Notes: a model not told the origin generated them from the letters alone. Shown: positions 44,456 through 55,099, numbered from the stretch's first letter. The stretch: 64,000 nucleotides of DNA from Martinezella tropici (GCA_000799755.1 JUHI01000025.1:1-64000), one strand, 5' to 3'. A program made the numbers and translations.

Positions 44456-45253
44456 TCAGCCGGACGCGGCTTCAATGTCGACGGATGTCACCGCTTCGCT
44501 GACGTCATGCTCCTCGCCGCCTGCGTAGATCAGGCGCAATGCGGCGCGGTCGAGGGCTGCGGCCGGACCATCGAAGACGATCCTACCGTTCGCCATACCG
44601 ATCACGCGGTCGCAATATCTACGCGCCGTGTCGATCGTATGCAGATTGCAAAGGACGGTGATCCCGTCCTCGCGATTGATTGATTTCAGCGCGTCCATGA
44701 CGATCGCCGCGCTCTTGGGATCGAGCGAGGCGATCGGCTCGTCCGCGAGAACGAGTTTCGGCTCCTGCAGCAATGTGCGGGCGATAGCAACACGCTGCTG
44801 CTGGCCGCCGGAAAGACTGTCCGCACGCTGGTTCCAGGCATGGGCAATGTCCAGGCGATCCAGCGCCTGCACGGCAAGCACTCTTTCGCGCACGCCGAAA
44901 TGCTTGAAAAGGAGTGGCAGTACCCCGCGCTGGCTTGCCCTGCCAAGCAGCACATTGGTCAGCACATCCAGCCGTCCCACGAGATTGAATTGCTGAAAGA
45001 TCATGCCGCATTCGGCTCGCCACTCGCGAAGTGCGGCACCTTTCAACGTCGAGATATTGCGGTTGCCGAAAAGGACATCGCCGATGGTCGGCTCGGTCAG
45101 TCGGTTAATCATCCTCAGAAGCGTCGACTTGCCGGCGCCGGAGCGACCGATGACGCCAATCATCTGTCCTTGCGGAACGCTAAGATCAACGCTGTCGACC
45201 GCGCGCTTGTCGCCAAAATTCTTGCAGAGGCCCCTAATCACCAGATCGGCCAT
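44456..45253 (-). CDS. phnC: Phosphonate-type ABC ATPase PhnC
   Basis: A 265-residue ATPase with all motifs: Walker A VIGRSGAGKSTLLRMINRL, Q-loop CGMIFQQFNLV, signature SLSGGQQQRVAIARTLL, Walker B LVLADEPIASLDP and H-loop LCNLHTID. The ATG at 45253 has GGAAGA upstream; a GTG five codons earlier is less likely. It drives the importer encoded by phnD and the two phnE genes. Confidence 0.93.
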   Translation of the reverse strand: MADLVIRGLCKNFGDKRAVDSVDLSVPQGQMIGVIGRSGAGKSTLLRMINRLTEPTIGDVLFGNRNISTLKGAALREWRAECGMIFQQFNLVGRLDVLTNVLLGRASQRGVLPLLFKHFGVRERVLAVQALDRLDIAHAWNQRADSLSGGQQQRVAIARTLLQEPKLVLADEPIASLDPKSAAIVMDALKSINREDGITVLCNLHTIDTARRYCDRVIGMANGRIVFDGPAAALDRAALRLIYAGGEEHDVSEAVTSVDIEAASG

Positions 45254-45326
45254 CAGCGTGTCTTCCACGCCTTCGAAATTGCAGCGGTGACACGGTGAAA
45301 AGCAGGATTACCTGACATGGGTCCGC

Positions 45327-46097
45327 TCATTTCGAATGCCTGTCAGCTGCGTTTCCGGCCGTCATATCGTTGATCTCCAGCGTGTTGTCGATGGTGAATT
45401 GCACCCGGTCGCCGGCCCAAACGACCTCGGAATAAGCGATTGGAACCCCTTTCGTATCCGCATCGATCTTGTGAGTGACCAGCACCGGCTGTTGTGGCGG
45501 CAGGCGTAAGACGCGCGTGACTTCGGCTAGCGGCATACGCGTCGAAATGACTGTCTTCAGTCGGAAATAGTCATGCACGCCGTACGTGGCGTAAATCTCG
45601 GAAAGCCGGCGCAGACTACGTCGCGCCTTGTCTATGTCGGGAAAGCGGTCAACAGGGTGATAGGCGGTGGAGATGCTGATCGGAATATCGTCGGCAAAAC
45701 CGTAACGCACGATCCGATAAACCGCGGCCCCCTCCTCGATGTTCAAGGCCTGCGCCACCGTGGTCGACGCGGCAACGACTTCTTCGCTGACGGGCTGGTC
45801 GGTCGAGGCGCGTCCCTGCTCGCCAATGTTGCGGGACACGCGGGTCCGAAGCGAGATCTTGTAGTCAATGACATCGGCGCGCTGGACAAAGCTGCCTTTG
45901 CCGCGCTCGGTGCGAATGAGCCCGTGGGCCGACAGCTCCGATAATGCGCGGCGGACGCTATGACGTCCTCCGCCCAGACGTTCCATCAGGTTAGGCTCGC
46001 TGGGAAGCAGGCTCCCGACCGGGTAGACGCCGGCTTCGATATCACCGCGCAGCCTTTCGGCCAGATCTTCCCATCCAATTGCAGGGTTTCTACTCAA
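45327..46097 (-). CDS. phnF: GntR-family regulator PhnF
   Basis: A 256-residue regulator of the HutC/PhnF branch. The winged helix occupies residues 1-75 (WEDLAERLRGDIEAGVYPVG, RHSVRRALSELSAHGLIRTE) and the UTRA effector domain follows (VYRIVRYGFADDIPISISTA). The only start with a suitable frame is TTG at 46097, because a stop lies four codons before. It precedes phnC by 73 bp. Palindromic CATTCGAATG sites upstream and a related one before phnC are likely operators. Confidence 0.88.
   Translation of the reverse strand: MSRNPAIGWEDLAERLRGDIEAGVYPVGSLLPSEPNLMERLGGGRHSVRRALSELSAHGLIRTERGKGSFVQRADVIDYKISLRTRVSRNIGEQGRASTDQPVSEEVVAASTTVAQALNIEEGAAVYRIVRYGFADDIPISISTAYHPVDRFPDIDKARRSLRRLSEIYATYGVHDYFRLKTVISTRMPLAEVTRVLRLPPQQPVLVTHKIDADTKGVPIAYSEVVWAGDRVQFTIDNTLEINDMTAGNAADRHSK
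45328..45338. promoter_or_regulatory. Candidate PhnF site before phnC
   Basis: CATTTCGAATG at 45328-45338 is one base longer than the CATTCGAATG palindromes before phnF. It lies just beyond the phnF stop and 75 bp upstream of phnC. It may allow PhnF to control the transport genes separately. Confidence 0.45.
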
Positions 46098-46105
46098 AGA
46101 CCGAA

Positions 46106-46141
46106 CTCATTCGAATGTTGATTAAAGCCATTCGAATGAGT
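46106..46141. promoter_or_regulatory. Double palindromic PhnF operator
   Basis: CATTCGAATG occurs at 46109-46118 and again at 46129-46138. The whole block from 46106 to 46141 is itself symmetric, with ACT at one end and AGT at the other. The centre-to-centre distance is 20 bp, about two helical turns, which suits cooperative binding of two dimers. It lies just upstream of the phnF TTG start. Confidence 0.65.
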
Positions 46142-46371
46142 ATGCGCATCAGGTGACAGTCGCATGACGGCTGCGAGAATATTTTGTCATGTCGCGACAG
46201 ATATCGAACCGAGTGCGCAACAGCTTCTATGATCTCGCAGAGTTCGTGCGGCGCGAGCCGCCTGCCGCTATCTTTGACGAATGAGAAGCCAGCGCTCAAG
46301 ACCTGCATCGCGGGGCTCGGCACACCGTCGACATGGCTTGTACAGCCCATCCCGACAGCGTGGCTTCCGAC
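46142..46371. other. Divergent spacer between phnF and the amide operon
   Basis: About 230 bp of the divergent intergenic region, beyond the PhnF operators and before the promoter-like TTGACA at 46372. The short frames here have no recognised product. Confidence 0.4.
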
Positions 46372-46400
46372 TTGACAAACCTAAATTGACCGTATTTTAA
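46372..46400 (+). promoter_or_regulatory. Probable promoter of the amide-sensing operon
   Basis: TTGACA at 46372-46377 is a consensus -35 element. At a 17-base spacing the -10 region would be TTTTAA (46395-46400), or TATTTT at 15 bases. The local A+T richness supports a promoter. The transcript would carry the hairpin leader at 46405-46517. Confidence 0.5.
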
Positions 46401-46404
46401 TCAC

Positions 46405-46517
46405 GCTCAAGATATGAGCAGGTCAGCTGCTCTGCTTGTTTACATGACTTCGTTTGTCGAAGGGCAATAGCGCCCCACAACGCCCCGGCTTCCGGGATCC
46501 GCGTTGTGGGATTTTTT
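46405..46517 (+). promoter_or_regulatory. Leader with intrinsic terminator (attenuator) before the AmiC-like gene
   Basis: The leader has small hairpins at 46405-46419, 46416-46432 (the two overlap and exclude each other) and 46448-46462. A strong stem of 10 bp follows (CCCACAACGC at 46474-46483 with GCGTTGTGGG at 46501-46510), enclosing a second hairpin and followed by a run of six T. This is a classic intrinsic terminator placed 15 bases before the first start codon. The operon encodes an ANTAR protein, so antitermination is the natural explanation. The canonical twin hexaloops of ANTAR targets are not clearly resolved by eye. Confidence 0.75.
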
Positions 46518-46531
46518 GTTTTGGGGTGTTG

Positions 46532-47668
46532 ATGCAAGACGTCATGAAGATCGGCATTCTCTATTCGACCACCGGGCCATACGGCTCGCTGGGACGCGAG
46601 GCCCGCCTGGGCGCCGAATTCGCTCTGCACGACTACCGTCAAAATGGCGGCGACAAGGCGGAGCTGGTCTTCTTCAACCCGCATGCGGACCTTGCGGCCT
46701 ATCTCGAAGGCGCCCGAAGCCTTATGCGCGACAGCGGCTGCCGCCATATCGTCGGCACCATCACCTCCGCCGCGCGCAAGGAAGTCATTCCTCTTGTCGA
46801 AAAACACGATGGCCTGCTCTGGTACATGTGCCCCTACGAAGGCTTCGAAGCCAACGAAAACGTCATCTACATCGGCGCCTGTCCAAATCAGCATCTGATC
46901 CCGTTATTCGAACATCTGATCCCACGCCATGGTTCCAGGCCCTATCTCGTCGGCGCCAACTATGTCTGGGGCTGGGAGATGAACCGGCTTGCCCGCGAAC
47001 TGATCGTCAATGCCGGCGGCACTATCCTAGGGGAGCGCTATTTGCCGCTCGAGGAGACATCGGTCGAGCGCATCATCGCCGACATCGCGGAGAAGAGGCC
47101 AAGCTTCATTCTCAACAATCTTATCGGTCCATCGAGCTACGCATTCCTTGCGGCAATAGGCGAGCTTGCCAAGAGCGATCCGGCCTTCCTTCCGGAAAAC
47201 TGCCCCGTTGCCAGCTGCGATCTGACGGAGTGCGAATTACAGGATATTGCCGGCGGCGCCGTCGGTCAGCTTTCCGCGCTCTCCTATTTCGACGGGCTGG
47301 ACACCAGCGAGAACCTCGCCTTCAAATCCCGCCTGAAAGCATGGCGGCCAGAGACCGGCAAGGTCTCCACCATGTTTGCCAGCTCCTATACGGCGGTCGC
47401 CCTTTGCATTGCCGCGATCGAGACATGCGGCAGCGACGATCCGATGATGGTCAGGCAGGAGATCGTCTCGCGCGCCTGGCCGTCGGTTCTCGGCAATCTG
47501 ATCGTCGATCCGACAACCAACCATGCCGCCCTGCCCTTCTATCTCGGCCGTATCAATCCGGAACTGGGGTTCGATCTCATCGCATCGGAGCCCGCCATCC
47601 CGGCTGACCCCTATTTGATCACGAGCAGGCAGAAGCCGGTTCGGCATCTCCGCGTGGTGCAGTCATGA
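46532..47668 (+). CDS. AmiC-like amide-sensing binding protein
   Basis: A 378-residue protein of the AmiC/UrtA periplasmic-binding fold without a signal peptide, so it is cytoplasmic like AmiC. It begins MKIGILYSTTGPYGSLGREA (after MQDV) and contains VGANYVWGWEMNRLARELIV and GLDTSENLAFKSRLKAWRP. In Pseudomonas, AmiC holds the antiterminator AmiR and releases it when amides bind. Here its stop overlaps the AmiR-like start by ATGA, and a terminator lies just upstream. The inducing ligand is unknown. Confidence 0.82.
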   Translation: MQDVMKIGILYSTTGPYGSLGREARLGAEFALHDYRQNGGDKAELVFFNPHADLAAYLEGARSLMRDSGCRHIVGTITSAARKEVIPLVEKHDGLLWYMCPYEGFEANENVIYIGACPNQHLIPLFEHLIPRHGSRPYLVGANYVWGWEMNRLARELIVNAGGTILGERYLPLEETSVERIIADIAEKRPSFILNNLIGPSSYAFLAAIGELAKSDPAFLPENCPVASCDLTECELQDIAGGAVGQLSALSYFDGLDTSENLAFKSRLKAWRPETGKVSTMFASSYTAVALCIAAIETCGSDDPMMVRQEIVSRAWPSVLGNLIVDPTTNHAALPFYLGRINPELGFDLIASEPAIPADPYLITSRQKPVRHLRVVQS

Positions 47669-48246
47669 AGGGCACTCCCAATTTCGCCGGATGGCGCGTC
47701 ACGATCCTTGCGGAAGACGACAGCAATACCGAGAGACTGAACCGCCAGCTCATCGTTCTCGGCATGCGGGCAACCCGCCAGTGGACGCCGATATCCGTCG
47801 GTGAACTGCCGGATCTTGTCATCGTCGACGTCGACCGCGGATGGGACGAACTGATTCCGTGGAGCGACGACAAGCCGCTGCGTCCCGTCGTTGCCGTTCT
47901 CGGTTCCGAAGCACCCGGCCGCATCGCATGGGCTCTGCGCCAGGGCGCGGGCGCAATCATTCCCAAACCGGTTTTGGCATCCGCCGTCTTTCCCGCGCTC
48001 GTGCTGGCGGTGTCGATTCATGAGGAACGGATCAGGACGGCCGGTCACATCGCGCGCCTGGAGGAACGGCTGAAGCTCAGGCCCGTCGTCTTTTCGGCGA
48101 TCGAGAAGCTAAAAGCGGAACGTCAGATCGACGACGAATGCGCCTATGCCATTCTGCGAAACTGCGCCATGCGCCGGCGTCTTCCGGTTGAGCAAATTGC
48201 CGCCTTCTTTCTGGTCGGCTCCGAAACATTGTCCGAGGTCGGCTGA
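47665..48246 (+). CDS. AmiR-like ANTAR antitermination protein
   Basis: A 193-residue protein. The N-terminal pseudo-receiver (residues 1-120) has VDVDRGWDELIPWSDDKPLR where a phospho-Asp would sit, as in AmiR, which is not phosphorylated. A coiled coil (HIARLEERLKLRPVVFSAIE) leads to the ANTAR helices (EKLKAERQIDDECAYAILRN, then RRRLPVEQIAAF). ANTAR domains bind RNA to prevent termination. The attenuator before the AmiC-like gene is the likely target. Confidence 0.82.
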   Translation: MKGTPNFAGWRVTILAEDDSNTERLNRQLIVLGMRATRQWTPISVGELPDLVIVDVDRGWDELIPWSDDKPLRPVVAVLGSEAPGRIAWALRQGAGAIIPKPVLASAVFPALVLAVSIHEERIRTAGHIARLEERLKLRPVVFSAIEKLKAERQIDDECAYAILRNCAMRRRLPVEQIAAFFLVGSETLSEVG

Positions 48247-49094
48247 TGCGGGTATTGAAGGAATTATGCCGGCAACCCGCTGGGTTGTTCGGCCTCATCA
48301 TCGTCGTCGCCGTCGTGGCCATGGCCATTGCCGCACCTTGGCTTGCGCCCTTCGACCCTGACAACCAGATGTTCGATGGCCTCACTCTCGAAGGCGCGCC
48401 CATGCCGCCGGGAGGCCAGTTCCTGCTCGGCACGGACACACTGGGACGGGACCTGCTGTCACGGCTGCTGTTCGGCGCAAGAACATCGCTGGTGATCGGC
48501 CTCGTCGCCAACGGCGTTGCCGTCGCCATCGGCCTCTTCGTCGGCGTCATGGCCGGCTATCTGCGCGGCTGGGCCGGCAGCCTATTGATGCGCTTTACCG
48601 ATCTCATGATGGCGTTCCCGGCGCTACTGCTTGCCATCGTGCTCGCCGCAATCCTGAAACCGAGCCTCTGGATCGTTGCCATGGTCATTGCGCTGGTGAA
48701 CTGGGTGCAGGTGGCGCGTATCGTCTATACCGAAACCCGCGCACTGGTGGAGCGGGATTTCATCATGGCCGAACGGGCACTCGGCGCCGGTCATGCCCGC
48801 ATCGTCGTCCTTCATATTCTGCCGCATCTGTTGCCGACGGCCATCGTCTGGGGAACGCTCGGCATCGCAACCACGGTTCTGCTCGAGGCGACGCTTTCCT
48901 TTCTCGGGGTTGGCGTCCAGCCGCCACAGCCGTCCTGGGGCAATATCATTTTCGAAAGCCAGAGCTATTTCCAGGCAGCTCCCTGGCTCGTCTTCATCCC
49001 CGGCGCCGTCATTCTACTGACCGCGCTTGCCTTTAACCTCGTCGGTGATGCCCTGCGCGACATTCTCGATCCGACCCAGAGAGGCAGAGGCTGA
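48246..49094 (+). CDS. ABC permease, DppC-like
   Basis: A 282-residue permease starting in a TGATG overlap. The N-terminal helix (GLFGLIIVVAVVAMAIAAPW) and GTDTLGRDLLSRLLFGARTS are typical of the peptide/nickel permease C subunits. The EAA loop is ERALGAGHARIVVLHILPHL. It works with the next gene as the membrane channel of the importer. Confidence 0.9.
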   Translation: MRVLKELCRQPAGLFGLIIVVAVVAMAIAAPWLAPFDPDNQMFDGLTLEGAPMPPGGQFLLGTDTLGRDLLSRLLFGARTSLVIGLVANGVAVAIGLFVGVMAGYLRGWAGSLLMRFTDLMMAFPALLLAIVLAAILKPSLWIVAMVIALVNWVQVARIVYTETRALVERDFIMAERALGAGHARIVVLHILPHLLPTAIVWGTLGIATTVLLEATLSFLGVGVQPPQPSWGNIIFESQSYFQAAPWLVFIPGAVILLTALAFNLVGDALRDILDPTQRGRG

Positions 49095-50014
49095 TGCTGA
49101 ACGTTTTTGCAAGGCGTCTCGTTCAATCGGCGCTCATCCTCCTCGGCGTCGCGGCCATCACCTTCATCCTGCTCTATGCCTTGCCCGCAGATCCCGCCCG
49201 CATGATTGCCGGCCGCAGCGCCACACCGCAGACGGTGGAGAACATCCGCCGCGAACTCGGGCTCGACCAGCCGCTGCTGACACAGTTCCTGTATTATCTG
49301 AACGGCCTGCTGCATGGTGATCTCGGACGCTCCTATGCGCAGAAGACGCAAGTGATGACCTTGATCCTGGCGCGGCTGCCGGCAACAATTACCTTGATGG
49401 CTGCAGGTATATTCGTCGAAGTCCTGCTCGGCCTCACGCTCGGCATTATCGCAGCGCTCGATCGCGGCGGCCCGACCGATCGACTTGTCATGGCATCAGC
49501 CTTCGTTGGCGTGTCGGCACCGCAATTCGTCGTTGCCTTGCTGCTGCTCTATCTCTTGGCGGCGACGCTCGGCTGGTTTCCGATGAGCGGCTACGGCAGC
49601 TTCTCCAACATTGTGCTGCCGGCCGCCACGCTCGGCCTTCTCGGCGCCGGCTGGTATGCCCGCATGGTCCGCTCCGCCATGATCGACGTGCTGAACCAGG
49701 ATTTCATCCGCACGGCGCGCGCCAAGGGCCTGTCCGGGCGGCGCATCATCCTGCGCCATGCGCTGCCGAACGCCATCCTGCCCATCATCGCCATGATCGG
49801 CATCGACATCGGCCAGTTCATGGGCGGCGTCGTTGTGGTGGAAGCAGTCTACGGCTGGCCCGGCATCGGGCAACTGGCCTGGCAGGCGATCCAGCAGGTC
49901 GACATCCCGATCATCATGGGGGTCACACTCACCTCCGCGCTCGCCATCATCCTCGGAAATCTGGCGGCCGATCTCATCGCGCCGCTGATCGATCCGCGTA
50001 TCCGCTCGCATTGA
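49094..50014 (+). CDS. ABC permease, DppB-like
   Basis: A 306-residue permease overlapping the previous gene by one base. The N-terminal part (ARRLVQSALILLGVAAITFI) and RRELGLDQPLLTQFLYYLNG are typical of DppB/OppB proteins. The EAA loop is ARAKGLSGRRIILRHALPNA. Having DppC precede DppB is the reverse of the usual order. Confidence 0.9.
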   Translation: MLNVFARRLVQSALILLGVAAITFILLYALPADPARMIAGRSATPQTVENIRRELGLDQPLLTQFLYYLNGLLHGDLGRSYAQKTQVMTLILARLPATITLMAAGIFVEVLLGLTLGIIAALDRGGPTDRLVMASAFVGVSAPQFVVALLLLYLLAATLGWFPMSGYGSFSNIVLPAATLGLLGAGWYARMVRSAMIDVLNQDFIRTARAKGLSGRRIILRHALPNAILPIIAMIGIDIGQFMGGVVVVEAVYGWPGIGQLAWQAIQQVDIPIIMGVTLTSALAIILGNLAADLIAPLIDPRIRSH

Positions 50015-50038
50015 ACCACGAAAAAGGGGAACTGATCC

Positions 50039-51658
50039 ATGTTCAAAAGCTGGTTATTGAGAACGACGACCGCTGCCATGCTGGCATTCATGCCACTGGC
50101 AGCCCATGCCGCCGATCAGCCGACGCAAGGCGGCGACATCATCGTCACCTACAAGGACGACATCACGACGCTCGACCCCGCCATCGGCTACGACTGGGTG
50201 AACTGGTCGATGATCAAGAGCCTGTTTTCCCGCCTGATGGACTACGAGCCCGGCACGGCCAAGCTTGTCCCGTCGCTTGCCGAAAGCTTCACCGTTTCGC
50301 CTGACGGCCAGACCTATACGTTCAAGCTGCGCAAGGGCGTGAAGTTTTCCAACGGCCGCGAACTCGTCGCCTCCGACGTCAAATATTCGATCGAGCGTGC
50401 GGTCAATCCGAAGACGCAAGGCCCCGGCGCCGGTTTCTTCGGCGCGATCAAGGGCTATGACGACATGGCAGGCGGCAAAGCCGACAATCTGCCGGGCATC
50501 GAAGCTGCCGACGCCGGCACGGTCGTCTTTCATCTGAGCCGCCCCGACGCGACCTTCCTGCATGTTCTGGCGATCAACTTCGCCTCGGTCGTGCCGAAGG
50601 AGGCGGTGGAAGCCGCCAACGGTGATTTCGGCAAGCATCCGGTCGGTTCCGGTACCTTCACCCTCAAGGACTGGACGATCGGTCAGAAGCTCGTCTTCGA
50701 ACGCAACAAGGACTATTTCGTCAAGGACGTGCCCCATATCGACAACTTCACCGTCGAGGTTGGGCAGGAGCCGCTGGTCGCGCTGCTGCGCCTGCAGAAG
50801 GGCGAGGTCGATATCGTCGGCGACGGCATTCCGCCGGCCAAGTTCCTGGAAATCAAGAATTCGCCTGATGGCGCGAAGATGATCGTTGACGGCGAGCAGC
50901 TGCATACGGGCTACATCACGCTCAATACCAAGGTGAAGCCCTTCGACAATCTGAAGGTCCGCGAAGCCGTCAACATGGCCGTCAACAAGGATCGCATCAC
51001 CCGCATCCTGAATGGCCGCGCAACACCGGCAAATCAGGTGCTACCGCCGCTGATGCCGGGATACGACAAGTCGTTCCAGGGTTTTGCCTATGACGTGAAG
51101 AAGGCAAAGGCATTACTTGCCGAGGCCGGCTATCCCGACGGCTTCTCGACCGTGCTTTATTCGACCAACACCGATCCGCAGCCGCGCATCGCCCAGTCGA
51201 TCCAGCAGGATCTGGCCGCGATAGGCATCAAGGCCGAGGTCCGTGCGCTTGCACAGGCCAATGTCATCTCGGCTGGCGGCACGGAAGGCGAAGCGCCGAT
51301 GATCTGGTCCGGCGGCATGGCCTGGATTGCCGATTTCCCGGACCCGTCCAACTTCTACGGTCCGATCCTCGGCTGCGCCGGCGCTGTTCCCGGCGGCTGG
51401 AACTGGTCCTGGTATTGCAACAAGGCGCTCGATGAACGGGCAGTCGCCGCCGATTCAATGTCGGACCCGGCCAAGGTTGCCGAGCGTCAGGCAGCTTGGG
51501 GCAAGATCTTCACCGACATCATGGCCGACGCTCCCTGGGTGCCCGTCATCAACGAGCGGCGCGTCGTGGCAAAGTCGCCGCGCATGGGCGGTGCCGACAG
51601 CATCTATGTCGATCCGACCCGCGTCATCAATTACGACGCGATCTTCGTGAAGCAATAA
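50039..51658 (+). CDS. ABC substrate-binding protein, DppA/OppA family
   Basis: A 539-residue precursor with a signal peptide (LLRTTTAAMLAFMPLAAHAA). The family pattern is clear: PDGQTYTFKLRKGVKFSNGR, VKYSIERAVNPKTQGPGAGF and LKVREAVNMAVNKDRITRIL. It captures a peptide or a small organic compound in the periplasm. The AmiC/AmiR-like regulation and the formamidase-family enzyme in the operon point to an amide. A hairpin follows the stop. Confidence 0.9.
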   Translation: MFKSWLLRTTTAAMLAFMPLAAHAADQPTQGGDIIVTYKDDITTLDPAIGYDWVNWSMIKSLFSRLMDYEPGTAKLVPSLAESFTVSPDGQTYTFKLRKGVKFSNGRELVASDVKYSIERAVNPKTQGPGAGFFGAIKGYDDMAGGKADNLPGIEAADAGTVVFHLSRPDATFLHVLAINFASVVPKEAVEAANGDFGKHPVGSGTFTLKDWTIGQKLVFERNKDYFVKDVPHIDNFTVEVGQEPLVALLRLQKGEVDIVGDGIPPAKFLEIKNSPDGAKMIVDGEQLHTGYITLNTKVKPFDNLKVREAVNMAVNKDRITRILNGRATPANQVLPPLMPGYDKSFQGFAYDVKKAKALLAEAGYPDGFSTVLYSTNTDPQPRIAQSIQQDLAAIGIKAEVRALAQANVISAGGTEGEAPMIWSGGMAWIADFPDPSNFYGPILGCAGAVPGGWNWSWYCNKALDERAVAADSMSDPAKVAERQAAWGKIFTDIMADAPWVPVINERRVVAKSPRMGGADSIYVDPTRVINYDAIFVKQ

Positions 51659-51673
51659 ATTCAAGCAATGAGG

Positions 51674-51700
51674 CCGCTCCCTCAGCATATGGGGGAGCGG
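51674..51700 (+). other. Hairpin after the binding-protein gene
   Basis: An 8-bp G+C-rich stem (arms 51674-51681 and 51693-51700) lies 15 bases after the stop and has no T-run. Such hairpins after binding-protein genes usually protect the upstream mRNA and allow read-through to later genes. Confidence 0.55.
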
Positions 51701-51735
51701 GATGACATTCAGCGGTTTTGACCCCGGAGACTTTC

Positions 51736-52676
51736 ATGTGCATCGCCTGCACCCACACGATTCATCGCGCACAGCATAATTTCGGCTGGAACAAGGATTT
51801 TCCACCGGCGCTGACGGCAAAGGCCGGTGAGACCATCCTGTTCGAATGCCTGGATTCCTCCGGCGGACAGCTCGGCGCCGATGCGACCCTGGAAACCTTG
51901 ACCAATCTGGATTTCGGCAAGATCAACCCGGTGTCCGGGCCGGTCTATGTGGAGGGCGCCGAACCCGGCGACGCCCTGAAAGTGACCATCCGCAAGTTTC
52001 ACCCGATCGGTCATGGCTGGACAGCGAATATTCCGGGTTTCGGCCTGCTGGCCGATCAGTTCAAGGAACCGGCTCTGCATGTCTGGAAGTACGACAGCGT
52101 CACCATGGCGCCGTCGGCTTTCGGTCCTGGCGGCCGCGTACCACTGAAGCCTTTTACCGGAACGATCGGCGTCGCTCCGGCTGAGCCCGGACTGCATTCC
52201 GTCGTGCCGCCGCGGCGGGTCGGCGGCAACATGGACATTCGCGACCTGACCACCGGCGTCACGCTCTATCTGCCAATCGAAACGAAGGGTGCTCTTTTCT
52301 CGGTCGGGGATACGCATGCCGCTCAGGGCGACGGCGAAGTCTGCGGCACAGCGATCGAAAGCCAGATGAACGTCGAATTGACGCTCGATCTCGTCAAGGG
52401 CGCCAATCTCAAGACCCCGCGCTTCACGACCACCGAGCCCGTCACCAGACATCTCGACGGAGCCGGCTACGAAGTGACCACCGGCATCGGCCCGGATCTG
52501 ATGACCGGCGCGCGCGAAGCCGTCATGCGCATGATCGACCTTCTTACGGCCGAACATGGCCTCAATCCAGTCGACGCCTACATGCTCTGCTCGGTTTGCG
52601 GCGACCTCAGGATCAGCGAAATCGTCGACATGCCCAACTGGGTCGTCTCCTTCTACTTCCCAAGGATCGTCTTCGC

Positions 52677-52680
<4 letters not shown>
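51736..52680 (+). CDS. Acetamidase/formamidase-family amidohydrolase
   Basis: A 314-residue enzyme; the ATG at 51736 has CGGAG upstream. It carries the FmdA/AmdA family pattern: TIHRAQHNFGWNKDFPPALT, GGNMDIRDLTTGVTLYLPI and FSVGDTHAAQGDGEVCGTAI. These enzymes hydrolyse formamide, acetamide or related amides to acid and ammonia. It sits between the binding protein and the ATPase gene of an amide-type importer. It probably releases ammonia from the imported compound. Substrate size is unknown. Confidence 0.88.
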
Positions 52681-54359
<1,679 letters not shown>

Positions 54360-54365
54360 GCAAAT

Positions 54366-54389
54366 ATGCCGGCACTGCAGCGCCGGCAT
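54366..54389. terminator. Hairpin between convergent operons
   Basis: An 8-bp perfect stem, ATGCCGGC at 54366-54373 with GCCGGCAT at 54382-54389, lies 7 bases after the ATPase stop and before the end of tenA on the other strand. It may terminate both transcripts, though no strong T-run is present. Confidence 0.5.
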
Positions 54390-54449
54390 CTATTCGGCTG
54401 AAGATGTTGGCGCCTCGCAACCATCATTGGCACCGGCCTCATCTGGTCT

Positions 54450-55094
54450 CTACCAATATGCCGCTTCATGAAAATCGATCTCCAGGCGCTGCGCCCGCCC
54501 GAAGATCGCGCTCAACCGCTTGCGCTCGGCGGCATCCATGCTTCTTCCGGCCTCATCCAGCACCGTCTTCAACCAGCGCGCCTGGGCTTCGAATTCGGGC
54601 TCGGCATGAAGCCTGACCCATTCCTTAAGCAGGGGATCGCTGATCGCAGTCCGGTTCGCCTCACTCGACCAGGTCCAGTACATCCATTCCGCGGCAAACA
54701 TCGCCGCAATCGTGTCGAGAAAGCCGCCATCGCGCGCAATTGACAGCATCCCGTCCCGGAAGGCTGCGACATCTTCCCGTGTTGTGTCATATCCCGTGGG
54801 ATCGATACCGCGCTCCGCAAAGGTCTTTTCGAAGTAGGCGATCTGCTGGTTTGCGAGCGCATCGAGGACACCGATCAGCCAGCGCTTCTGCTCGATCGTA
54901 TCGGCCTTTGCGGTGGCGTAGGAGAAGATCGCGATCGCCGTATCGACGAAAGCACCCTCGAAGACGAGATAGCGTTCGAAAGCTTCGTTCGCGAGACGAT
55001 CGGCCTTGATATCCTCGACGAAGCGATGGCGCACCATCGCTTCGAAGACGCCGCGGTTTTCATCAAGCATCTGCTCGGACAGGGTTTGCGCCAT
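54450..55094 (-). CDS. tenA: TenA-family protein lacking the catalytic Cys (TenA_E-like)
   Basis: A 214-residue helical protein with the TenA layout: an opening helix set (MLDENRGVFEAMVRHRFVED), FERYLVFEGAFVDTAIAIFS, then FLDTIAAMFAAEWMYWTWSS. In standard TenA the Cys nucleophile lies in the segment where here AAEWMYW occurs, and the QDY motif is replaced by FEG. This matches the Cys-less TenA_E type known from plants and some bacteria, which acts on thiamine-pyrimidine breakdown products. It follows the btpA-family gene by 5 bases in one operon. Its real substrate here is open. Confidence 0.78.
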   Translation of the reverse strand: MAQTLSEQMLDENRGVFEAMVRHRFVEDIKADRLANEAFERYLVFEGAFVDTAIAIFSYATAKADTIEQKRWLIGVLDALANQQIAYFEKTFAERGIDPTGYDTTREDVAAFRDGMLSIARDGGFLDTIAAMFAAEWMYWTWSSEANRTAISDPLLKEWVRLHAEPEFEAQARWLKTVLDEAGRSMDAAERKRLSAIFGRAQRLEIDFHEAAYW

Positions 55095-55099
55095 GACCG

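Noticed and set aside
46090..46350. 86-codon minus-strand frame in the phnF upstream region
   Set aside because: It overlaps the PhnF operators, has no recognised product and is best explained as chance.
46504..47607. 367-codon frame overlapping the AmiC-like gene
   Set aside because: Shadow frame; the AmiC-like frame has the conserved fold and couples to the AmiR-like gene.
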